From positions 1 through 9,482 of the forward strand of contig JAHRVD010000291.1 of assembly GCA_019090845.1 (NCBI GenBank): a DNA stretch of 9,482 bases, in the 5' to 3' direction. The stretch is from Marinosulfonomonas sp. (GTDB lineage: Bacteria; Pseudomonadota; Alphaproteobacteria; Rhodobacterales; Rhodobacteraceae). The translations under genes and the position numbers were made by a program. This document shows, piece by piece, positions 1-5,905 of the stretch. A model generated the notes under the pieces. That model was given only the letters and a program-made list of their open reading frames with translations, searched no databases and was not told the DNA's origin. The stretch's first letter is position 1. The number at the start of each line of letters is the position of its first letter.

Positions 1-1
1 C

Positions 2-52
2 CGGAATGCCAATCCCAGTGCGCTCTGGCTGGATCCCGATGTGGCGACCTAG
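2..52 (+). CDS. Possible C-terminal end of a convergent gene (partial)
   Basis: An open plus-strand frame enters from the left edge and ends at a TAG at 50-52, giving a tail that reads RNANPSALWLDPDVAT. The stop overlaps the dctM stop on the other strand: the self-complementary CTAG at 49-52 supplies TAG to both. About two thirds of the third codon positions are G or C, as in a real gene. Only 16 codons are visible, so neither the family nor the reality of the gene can be established. If real, it is convergent with the TRAP operon and would mark the operon's downstream boundary. Confidence 0.35.
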   Translation, partial: RNANPSALWLDPDVAT

Positions 53-1350
53 TTCATCGTATGGGGCAACCAAAGCGCCAGCCCCGGGATCGCCACCAAC
101 AGCGCCAGCCGCACGATATCCACCAGAATAAACGGCAGGATACCCTTGATGATCGTTTCAAGTTTCAAGTCCTTACTAATCGCCTGAATGACAAACAGGT
201 TGATGCCGACCGGGGGCGTAATCAGCCCAAGCTCAGCCACCGTCACCACGATTATCCCGAACCAGATCGGATCAAAATTCAGCGCCAGCATTAGGGGATA
301 TACAACCGGAATAGTCAGCAGGATCATCGACAGGCTGTCCATCAGACACCCCAGCACCATGTAAAACAGCAAAACGATCAACAAAATCCCGTAAGGGCCA
401 AGCCCCATGTCGGTGACGGTGCTGACCAGAAAATTCGGCAGGTTGGTGGACTCGATGAAGAAGTTGAACAACCCGGCACCCACAAGGATCAGGAACATCA
501 TGCCGGTCGTACTGGCAGCCTCCACCACACAATCTTTGATCACATCGCGGTTCAGGGTCTTACGCGCCAGAGCCAGCCCGAATGCCCCAAACGCGCCAAA
601 TGCCGCCGCTTCTGTTGGCGAAAAGAAGCCCGCATAGATGCCGCCGATCACCACGATGAACAACAGCGAAACCGGCCACATATCGGCCAGTGCATGGCGT
701 TTCTCGGCTTTTCCCATCCGTGGACCAGCCGGGCCAAGTGCTGGATTAATCCGCGTTTGCACCGCCACTGCTGCCATATAAAGCAAGGTGCCCAGAATGC
801 CCGGAATGATCGCAGCGGCAAACAATTTACCAACCGAGGTTTCCGTAAGGAACGCATAAATCACGAGCAAAACGCTTGGCGGGATCATCACACCGAGCGT
901 GCCCGCAGCAGCAATCGAGGCCGACGCCAACCTATCGTCATAGCCATATCGGCGCATTTCTGGCAGCGCGACTTTGCCCATCGTGGCCGCAGTGGCCAGG
1001 CTTGATCCGCAAATGGCCCCGAACCCCGCACAGGCACCAATCGTTGCCAGTGCCAGACCGCCGCGATAGTGACCGATTAAAGCATAAAACCCATTGTAAA
1101 GGCTGCGCGACAGCCCCGCCCGTGCCGCAAAAACGCCCATCAGAACGAACAGCGGGACAACTGACAGGGTGTATCGGTTCAGGCTTTCGAAAGGGGCCGA
1201 TCCCAGAATAAAGGCCGCGCCCATCCAGTCGTTTAACAGGAAATAACCACCAACACCGACCACGCCCATTGCAATCGCCACCGGCACCCGCAGAAGGATT
1301 AAAACCAATGCCGCGACAAATCCCAGCAACCCGAAAAGAGGCGTTTCCAT
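49..1350 (-). CDS. dctM: TRAP transporter large permease subunit, DctM family
   Basis: This 433-residue integral membrane protein is the ion-coupled permease of a tripartite ATP-independent periplasmic (TRAP) transporter. It carries solute across the inner membrane after delivery by DctP. The length is normal for the family, and hydrophobic segments run through the whole protein. Family hallmarks are visible: a Gly/Ser/Ala-rich GSSLATAATMG stretch (about 115-125), GTLGVMIPPS (150-159), GGIYAGFFSPTEAAA (236-250), a GCLMDSLSMILLTIPVV segment (334-350) and GLITPPVGINLFV (375-387). The ATG at 1350 is preceded by a GGGAAG ribosome site (1361-1366, read on the minus strand). It is the third gene of the dctP-dctQ-dctM set and lies 72 bases after dctQ. 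The substrate cannot be read from the permease; the neighbouring ring-cleavage genes suggest an organic acid. Confidence 0.95.
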   Translation of the reverse strand: METPLFGLLGFVAALVLILLRVPVAIAMGVVGVGGYFLLNDWMGAAFILGSAPFESLNRYTLSVVPLFVLMGVFAARAGLSRSLYNGFYALIGHYRGGLALATIGACAGFGAICGSSLATAATMGKVALPEMRRYGYDDRLASASIAAAGTLGVMIPPSVLLVIYAFLTETSVGKLFAAAIIPGILGTLLYMAAVAVQTRINPALGPAGPRMGKAEKRHALADMWPVSLLFIVVIGGIYAGFFSPTEAAAFGAFGAFGLALARKTLNRDVIKDCVVEAASTTGMMFLILVGAGLFNFFIESTNLPNFLVSTVTDMGLGPYGILLIVLLFYMVLGCLMDSLSMILLTIPVVYPLMLALNFDPIWFGIIVVTVAELGLITPPVGINLFVIQAISKDLKLETIIKGILPFILVDIVRLALLVAIPGLALWLPHTMN

Positions 1351-1367
1351 TATCGCGTTACTTCCCA

Positions 1368-1381
1368 GTCTAGTATTAGAC
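1368..1381. repeat. Small inverted repeat just upstream of the dctM ribosome site
   Basis: The perfect arms GTCTA and TAGAC flank a 4-base GTAT loop in the dctQ-dctM gap, directly upstream of the dctM Shine-Dalgarno sequence (1361-1366). In mRNA it could form a weak 5-bp hairpin that affects translation or processing between the two genes. It is short and AT-rich, so chance is a fair explanation. Confidence 0.2.
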
Positions 1382-1422
1382 GAACAAAATTCTCAAACTT
1401 CGGCCCTGTGCGTTGGGGCACC

Positions 1423-1974
1423 CTAATTTGCAACCTGCCGAGACACACCCAGAAATCCAAATACGAATTTATCCACAGCGATCAGCGCCGTTGCCATAAC
1501 CGACAGCGCCGATCCCACCAAAATCGGCAACCAATACCAAATGATCGGGATTCCCACCGTCAGCGAGCGATCGCCGTAACCATGTTGCAAAATCGCCTGC
1601 TCGGTGCAGTAAATCAGGATCAGAAACATCAGCCCGGCGCTCAGAATAGCCGAGATACTTGCCAGAAACGCCCGCTTTCTCTGGGTCATTTGCTGCACAA
1701 TGATGTCAACGCCAACATGCGAGCCAATGGAAAACGCATAAGGAATAGCCATATATGCCGCCGCCAGTATGAACAGTTGGACGATATCAACAACACCCAG
1801 AACTGCGAGGCTCAACGCCTCTCCGGTTATCATTCCGACACTGCGCGAAATCCAGCGCAACACAACATCCGTTATGGTAACGGCCATTGCCGCCATCAAA
1901 AAACCAACGCTGCCCCATGCGCAAACCCAGGTAACTTTACCCGAGAGCGCATGGAGAAAGCGAAACAGGGCCAT
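1423..1974 (-). CDS. dctQ: TRAP transporter small permease subunit, DctQ family
   Basis: This 183-residue protein is the small inner-membrane subunit that partners DctM in TRAP transporters. Four hydrophobic segments can be placed at about residues 15-37, 52-77, 104-124 and 145-168, the expected DctQ topology. The stretch HVGVDIIV (86-93), which starts the loop after the second segment, and the run GIPIIWYWLPILVG (141-154) are typical of the family. The start is the ATG at 1972-1974, only 8 bases after the dctP stop. No good Shine-Dalgarno sequence lies in front of it (the leader reads AGCGCCAGCA), so translation probably depends on coupling to dctP. The order P-Q-M is standard for TRAP operons. 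Confidence 0.93.
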   Translation of the reverse strand: MALFRFLHALSGKVTWVCAWGSVGFLMAAMAVTITDVVLRWISRSVGMITGEALSLAVLGVVDIVQLFILAAAYMAIPYAFSIGSHVGVDIIVQQMTQRKRAFLASISAILSAGLMFLILIYCTEQAILQHGYGDRSLTVGIPIIWYWLPILVGSALSVMATALIAVDKFVFGFLGVSRQVAN

Positions 1975-1982
1975 TGCTGGCG

Positions 1983-3017
1983 CTATTTTTCGAACTCAGC
2001 AGAAAGGCGCTGCGCTTCGGAATAGATCTCGCGGGCATTGGCAACCCCAGACTCGGATTCGAGCTTGGTCAGCCATGCGTCGGCCATTGGTGCAAGTGCA
2101 TCGCGCCACCGCTGACGCTCTTGTGGCGAAAGCTTAACGATTGTGTTGCCACGTCCTTCGGCTTTTTCACGTCCGGGCACGTCCCATGCGTCCCACCAAG
2201 GGCCGAATTTCGCAACCAGCGCATCACCGGACATATCGTCGATCACGGCGCGCACATCTTCGGGTAATGAATCATACTTTTTCTGGTTCATCGCAAAGTA
2301 GAATGAAACCGAGTAAACGCCCGCATCCAGATGATAATCAAGCACTTCGAACAGTTTGAAAGAATTCACCGGATCCCAAGGGAACAGGGTTCCGTCCAGA
2401 ACGCCCTTTTGAATGCTCTCATAAACCTGCGTTGGCGGCAGGCCCTGTGGTGTGGCACCCAGAAATGTCAGCATTTCGCTGGCAGCAGCGCTTGGCGTGC
2501 GGATGCGCAGACCTTTCAGGTCTTCCATTGTTTTAACCTGACGACCCTTGGTGTGGATCAGACCGGCGTTGTGGCCAAACAGGGCCAGCATTTTCACGCC
2601 CGGATGTTCCTCGGCAAGGTATTTTGGATATAGCGCCCAAAGAACTTTGGAAGCCCCATCGGCAGTTTCCGCAAGAAACGGCAGATCGGTGATCGAAGTG
2701 CGTGGAAAGCGGCCGCGCGGAATGCCGTGCAGGCCCATTGCGATATCCACAATGCCAGAACGCACTTGGTCATATTGCTTGGTGATAACCCCAAGTTGCG
2801 TGCCGCCCGGATGGATCGTAACCTTGACCTGACCGTTTGTGCGTTTTTCCAGTTCCCGCGCCCAGGGTTCCATGAAATCGCGGTGCATACCGTGACCGGC
2901 CGGAACATAATGGCTGAGTTTCAGCTCAATCACGTCGGCCGAGACTGCCGCACCGGCCGTCCCAAGCAGCATGGCCGGCAAGACCACCGCCCCGATAATT
3001 TTATTTAAAAGTTTCAC
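1983..3017 (-). CDS. dctP: TRAP transporter periplasmic solute-binding protein, DctP family
   Basis: This 344-residue protein is the periplasmic receptor that captures the solute and passes it to DctQM. The N-terminus is a Sec signal peptide: a KLLNK basic start, a hydrophobic core at about 7-24 and a VSA cleavage site after residue 27. The mature protein begins DVIELKLSH. The segment LKGLRIRTPSA contains R173, at the place of the conserved arginine that binds the substrate carboxylate in DctP proteins. A carboxylated ligand is therefore expected. Other family features are GGTQLG (71-76), the SGIVDIAMG region (87-95) and VYESIQKGVLDG (198-209). The start codon is GTG at 3015-3017, fixed by a strong GGGAGGAG ribosome site 7 bases upstream. 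It is the first gene of the operon and is transcribed away from the iclR-type gene. The exact ligand is unknown. Confidence 0.95.
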   Translation of the reverse strand: MKLLNKIIGAVVLPAMLLGTAGAAVSADVIELKLSHYVPAGHGMHRDFMEPWARELEKRTNGQVKVTIHPGGTQLGVITKQYDQVRSGIVDIAMGLHGIPRGRFPRTSITDLPFLAETADGASKVLWALYPKYLAEEHPGVKMLALFGHNAGLIHTKGRQVKTMEDLKGLRIRTPSAAASEMLTFLGATPQGLPPTQVYESIQKGVLDGTLFPWDPVNSFKLFEVLDYHLDAGVYSVSFYFAMNQKKYDSLPEDVRAVIDDMSGDALVAKFGPWWDAWDVPGREKAEGRGNTIVKLSPQERQRWRDALAPMADAWLTKLESESGVANAREIYSEAQRLSAEFEK

Positions 3018-3024
3018 TGTGTTT

Positions 3025-3032
3025 CTCCTCCC
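3025..3032 (-). promoter_or_regulatory. Strong ribosome binding site for dctP
   Basis: Read on the minus strand this is GGGAGGAG, 7 bases before a GTG codon. It is the best Shine-Dalgarno match in the window and decides the use of the GTG start. It fits the need to make much more binding protein than membrane subunits, since dctQ has almost no ribosome site of its own. Confidence 0.8.
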
Positions 3033-3191
3033 AGATGAAATTTTTTAATATTTTTTGCGCTTGCGCTTGCGCAGATCGCATCGTCGCTGTCAGCGCATCG
3101 TGTCCAAGTCAGTGACCCATCGCCAATTCCATGCCGAACGCTCCCACGGTCCGGCCGATAGCGCGCCTTCAGATTGAAAGCTATTCGAGAT

Positions 3192-3234
3192 GATTTACGT
3201 TTACAATATCAATTTCTTATTGTGAAATAAAATC
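3192..3234. promoter_or_regulatory. Imperfect inverted repeat, candidate IclR operator
   Basis: The arms are GATTTACGTTTACAATA (3192-3208) and TATTGTGAAATAAAATC (3218-3234), separated by 9 bases. They match at 13 of 17 positions when one is reverse-complemented, with an inner core matching at 8 of 9 (TTTACAATA / TATTGTGAA). The centre is 73 bases before the regulator's ATG. A possible plus-strand promoter lies inside it: TTTACA (3200-3205), 17-base spacer, TGAAAT (3223-3228). A weak minus-strand promoter (TTGATA, 18-base spacer, TCGAAT) also overlaps. An operator over its own promoter would fit autoregulation, which is common for IclR proteins. The region is AT-rich, which lowers the significance of the match. 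Confidence 0.45.
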
Positions 3235-3285
3235 CCAAAGTGGATATTGAAGCGTCAGAAAACGAACCTGCATTTGGGGGCATTT

Positions 3286-4071
3286 ATGGACATTGAAGAA
3301 AAAAGGCGCAGTGGCGTTCAGTCGATAGATGTCGGGCTGCGCATCCTGATGTCATTGGCAGAGTTCCCCGGCCCGGTCGCGTTGAAAGACGTTTCGGCGC
3401 ACGTCGACATGTCGCCAAGCCGGTGCCACCGTTACCTTGTCAGCCTGATCCGCGGCGGGTTGGCGGTGCAGGAATCCGACACGGGGCATTATAATCTTGG
3501 CACTGGCGCATTAAAACTGGGGCTTGCGGCGCTGCGCCGCCTTGATGTGATGCATTTTTCTGTTGAGGCGCTAAAGACGCTGCAACGCCAGACCGGCCAT
3601 ACGGCGATGATGACGGTCTGGTCAGACAGCGGGCCAACGATTGTGCGCATGTTGGAATCGGACGCACCGATCATTGTGAATATCCGCATTGGCTCTACCC
3701 TGCCAATTTTGACCTCGGCCAGTGGTCAGGTTTTCCTGGCCTATCTTCCACGGCTCGCAACCCAGCCGCTGGTTGATCGGGCCTTGGCAAGTATCCCGCA
3801 CGACGCGCCCAATCCCAAGCTGCACGATGATGCCAGCATCAGCGCAATGATTGCCCAGGTTCGCGCAAGTGGCATGTCGCGCATCAAAGACGATCTGCTG
3901 CCCGGTCTGGAAGCGATCTGCGCACCGGTTTTTAACAGTCAGAATGACATTCTGGCCGGTCTTGCTCTGCTGGCGCCACATGGTGGCCTTGCGGATGATC
4001 AGGGCGAAGCGACGCAATTGCTGCGATCGGTTGCGCAGAATGTTTCCCAAAAAATGGGCCTTGAAAATTAA
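3286..4071 (+). CDS. IclR-family transcriptional regulator
   Basis: This 261-residue cytoplasmic DNA-binding protein has the normal IclR length. A winged helix-turn-helix occupies about residues 10-72: it begins GVQSIDVGLRILMSLAEF, has a recognition helix around SPSRCHRYLVSL (43-54) and a wing ending HYNLG. The effector-binding domain follows (about 85-255), with the family motifs IGSTLPILTSASGQVFLAYLP (135-155) and an SGMSRIKDDLLPGLEAICAPV segment (195-215) that lines the ligand pocket in relatives. The ATG at 3286 is preferred because GGGGG (3276-3280) sits 5 bases upstream; an in-frame TTG at 3247 would add 13 residues but has no ribosome site. It lies between the TRAP operon and the catabolic genes and probably controls both. 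IclR proteins of aromatic catabolism can activate or repress, so the sign of control is unknown. Confidence 0.93.
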   Translation: MDIEEKRRSGVQSIDVGLRILMSLAEFPGPVALKDVSAHVDMSPSRCHRYLVSLIRGGLAVQESDTGHYNLGTGALKLGLAALRRLDVMHFSVEALKTLQRQTGHTAMMTVWSDSGPTIVRMLESDAPIIVNIRIGSTLPILTSASGQVFLAYLPRLATQPLVDRALASIPHDAPNPKLHDDASISAMIAQVRASGMSRIKDDLLPGLEAICAPVFNSQNDILAGLALLAPHGGLADDQGEATQLLRSVAQNVSQKMGLEN

Positions 4072-4139
4072 TCGGGGCAGCCGATCCCACAGCCCGCGTC
4101 GGGCCACAGAATTAAAACCTTGCCAATAAATTGAGCGTT

Positions 4140-4168
4140 TTGTATTAGGAAATCAATGCCTCTATAAG
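4140..4168 (+). promoter_or_regulatory. Candidate sigma70-type promoter for the monooxygenase operon
   Basis: The 119-base gap after the regulator contains TTGTAT (4140-4145), a 17-base spacer and TATAAG (4163-4168). The -10 box matches consensus at 5 of 6 positions; the -35 box keeps only the TTG. The resulting leader would be short, about 15-20 bases, and would include the CAGGGA ribosome site before the ATG at 4191. The gap also has a 5-bp GCCCG/CGGGC hairpin at 4092-4104 without a T tract, which is too weak to call a terminator. Read-through from the regulator remains possible. Confidence 0.35.
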
Positions 4169-4190
4169 AAAACTCAGGGAAAAACAGCAA

Positions 4191-5234
4191 ATGACACAGT
4201 CACAGATCCTCGATGGCCCGATGAACCTTTCTATGTTTTCAGTGGTCGATTATTACCCCGGACAGGGCCGGACCCGGGGCGAATTTTACCATCAGGTTCT
4301 TGACCAGATCGAACTTGCTGACGATCAGGGCTATAATTCGTTTTTCGTTGCAGAACATCACTTTACAGACTACGGTGCCTTCCCAAATCCGGCTGTGGCA
4401 CTGGCGGCTGCGGCGGCCCGAACCAGCCGGATTAAGCTGGGTGCGGCGGTTGTCGTGCTGCCATTCCGCGACCCAATTCAAGTGGCAGAAGATTACGCAA
4501 TGCTTGACCAGATATCGAATGGCCGTTTGGTCATGGGGGTTGGCTCTGGCTATCTGGCACATGAATTCGCGGGCTTCGGTGTCGCGGGCAAAACCAAACG
4601 CGAAAGCTTTGATGAATCGCTGGATATCATCCGTAAACTCTGGACCGGCGACACGATCAGCTATGACGGCCAGTTTACCAAGATCGAAAACACCGCGATC
4701 AACATCACGCCGGTGAAAGAGTCTGGTCCGCCGATCTATGTGGCTGCGCTGCGCACGGAATCTATTTACTACGTTGGCAAAAACGGCGACGACATGATGA
4801 TCGTTCCCTATGCGATGGTCGATGAGCTTGACGAAATCGCCCCGGCAATCGAAGCTTATAACAAAGGCTATTCCGAAAGCGGCAAAAGCGGAGAAGGCGA
4901 AGTTATTGCCGCCTTCCACACCTATATCTCGGACACGGACGATCAGGCCCGTGAAGAAGCAAGCGAGGCCTTCGATCTATATGTTGAGACCCGCGATTAT
5001 GCCAAAAGCCAAGTTTACGCCGAGATCGTGCAAAGCAGAGTTTGCATATTTGGCTCTGTGGACACGGCAGTTGATCGTCTGGCCCATATGCATGATCTGG
5101 GATTGCGACATGTGTCGATGCTGATGAATTTCGGCGGCCTGGACCCTGAACTGGTGCGCAAATCAATGCATTTGATGGCCACCGAAGTGGCACCTCGGCT
5201 CAAGGCCCGACTGGAAGCAAAGGCCGCCAGCTAA
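4191..5234 (+). CDS. LLM-class (luciferase-like) flavin-dependent monooxygenase
   Basis: This 347-residue protein has the TIM-barrel fold of the bacterial luciferase-like monooxygenases, which use reduced FMN and O2 to hydroxylate a substrate or insert oxygen beside a carbonyl. Visible family marks are MNLSMFSVVDYYPGQG near the N-terminus (11-26), AEHHF (54-58), ARTSRIKLGAAVVVLPFRDP (76-95), GRLVMGVGSGY (111-121) and a SFDESLDIIRKLWTG segment (139-153). Length and motif order are normal and no signal peptide is seen. A gene for a flavin reductase starts 86 bases downstream, so this looks like the oxygenase half of a two-component system, probably acting early in the pathway. The family also includes F420-dependent oxidoreductases, but the neighbouring flavin reductase argues for FMNH2. 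The substrate cannot be told from sequence; ring hydroxylation and Baeyer-Villiger oxidation are both possible. Confidence 0.9.
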   Translation: MTQSQILDGPMNLSMFSVVDYYPGQGRTRGEFYHQVLDQIELADDQGYNSFFVAEHHFTDYGAFPNPAVALAAAAARTSRIKLGAAVVVLPFRDPIQVAEDYAMLDQISNGRLVMGVGSGYLAHEFAGFGVAGKTKRESFDESLDIIRKLWTGDTISYDGQFTKIENTAINITPVKESGPPIYVAALRTESIYYVGKNGDDMMIVPYAMVDELDEIAPAIEAYNKGYSESGKSGEGEVIAAFHTYISDTDDQAREEASEAFDLYVETRDYAKSQVYAEIVQSRVCIFGSVDTAVDRLAHMHDLGLRHVSMLMNFGGLDPELVRKSMHLMATEVAPRLKARLEAKAAS

Positions 5235-5320
5235 TCGTCGTCCGGCATTGGACCCAATTTTGTGATCGGAAACAGAACTTTGGATAAAAAAGTAAGACTG
5301 CGGAACCAGAGACAGGCCCA

Positions 5321-5809
5321 ATGAGCATCGACCCGGTCGCATTTCGAGAAACGCTTGGCAATTTTGTCACCGGGGTTACGGTCATTACGGCCGTCGATCC
5401 CAAAGGCGAGCATGTGGGGATTACAGCGAATTCCTTCAGTTCGCTGTCTCTGGACCCGCCGATGGTGCTGTTCAGCGTCGATCGCAAGTCGCAAAGCCTG
5501 CCGGTATTTGAAGCCGCCGGGTGTTTTTCGATCAACGTTCTGAGCGATGCGCAAAAGGATCTGTCCAACTGTTTCGCCAAAAGCGGCACCGATAAATGGG
5601 CCGGTGTTCCCCGTTCAACCGGGCAAACCGGCTGCCGACTGATTGATGGCGCACTGGCGACATTTGATTGCACGACACACGCGCAATATGATGGCGGTGA
5701 TCATATCATTTTCATTGGCAATGTTGTGGCGATGAATTCAAGCAAAGAGGCGCGGCCTCTTGTCTTTTACAAAGGGGCTTACAACAGCCTTTCTGAGGGC
5801 GCGCAGTAA
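5321..5809 (+). CDS. NAD(P)H:flavin reductase component (FlaRed/HpaC-like)
   Basis: This 162-residue cytoplasmic flavin reductase has the usual length for the HpaC-like family of short flavin reductases with the split-barrel FMN-binding fold. Conserved parts are FRETLGNFVTGVTVIT (8-23), GITANSFSSLSLDPPMVLFS (33-52, the flavin-binding segment), the FAKSGTDKW region (85-93), GDH (126-128) and LVFYKGAY near the C-terminus (147-154). Such enzymes use NADH or NADPH to reduce FMN or FAD, which then diffuses to a monooxygenase. Its place directly after the LLM oxygenase gene makes that protein the likely partner. The ATG at 5321 has only a weak CAGG site. The 96 bases after the stop hold no clear hairpin or gene. 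Confidence 0.92.
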   Translation: MSIDPVAFRETLGNFVTGVTVITAVDPKGEHVGITANSFSSLSLDPPMVLFSVDRKSQSLPVFEAAGCFSINVLSDAQKDLSNCFAKSGTDKWAGVPRSTGQTGCRLIDGALATFDCTTHAQYDGGDHIIFIGNVVAMNSSKEARPLVFYKGAYNSLSEGAQ

Positions 5810-5905
5810 ATACGGAAATACCGGGGGCAGTTTTAAAACCCTTTGCAATTCCAAGATGCGCGCCGATAGTCAAATTCGACCGGCGAAAGCAAAAAGGAAG
5901 AAATC

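Larger units (their letters stand above)
3018..3285. promoter_or_regulatory. Divergent control region between dctP and the IclR-type regulator
   Basis: This 268-base noncoding stretch must hold the promoters for the leftward TRAP operon and the rightward regulator. It is heterogeneous. Next to dctP there is an AT-rich run (about 3040-3056) followed by GCGCTTGCGCTTGCGC, three GCGC units with TT spacers (3057-3072). A short perfect palindrome CGCTGTCAGCG lies at 3085-3095. The middle is GC-rich with no clear signal. The last 100 bases are AT-rich and hold a long inverted repeat (3192-3234) overlapping promoter-like hexamers. Divergent placement of an IclR-type gene beside a target operon usually means shared regulation; that link is inferred here. 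Confidence 0.7.

Noticed and set aside
1408..2025. Plus-strand open frame of 205 codons across dctQ
   Set aside because: Its translation is rich in Arg, Gln, Asn and His and lacks domain features, while the opposite strand encodes a clear four-segment DctQ protein.
3057..3072. Repeated GCGCTT units as a possible CRISPR or tandem repeat array
   Set aside because: Only three GCGC units with 2-base spacers are present; this is simple-sequence composition, not an array.
3077..3101. Direct repeat of CGCATCGT (3077-3084 and 3094-3101)
   Set aside because: An 8-base repeat within a 268-base region is likely enough by chance, and no further copies were seen.
3247..3285. Upstream TTG start for the IclR regulator
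   Set aside because: It would add 13 residues without a ribosome site, whereas the ATG at 3286 has GGGGG five bases ahead and gives the usual IclR N-terminus.
4092..4104. GCCCG/CGGGC hairpin after the IclR gene as a terminator
   Set aside because: The stem is only 5 bp with a 3-base loop and no following T tract.
3622..4107. Minus-strand open frame of 161 codons antisense to the IclR gene
   Set aside because: It is antisense to a well-supported IclR effector domain and shows no family motif.
4239..4919. Long open frame (226 codons) on the minus strand inside the LLM gene
   Set aside because: It is fully antisense to a protein with clear LLM motifs, has no recognisable domain and has a low-complexity mixed composition typical of a shadow frame.
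5247..5258. ATTGG/CCAAT inverted repeat between the LLM and reductase genes
   Set aside because: The arms leave only two bases between them, so a hairpin would be weak, and it is too short to argue for a binding site or terminator.
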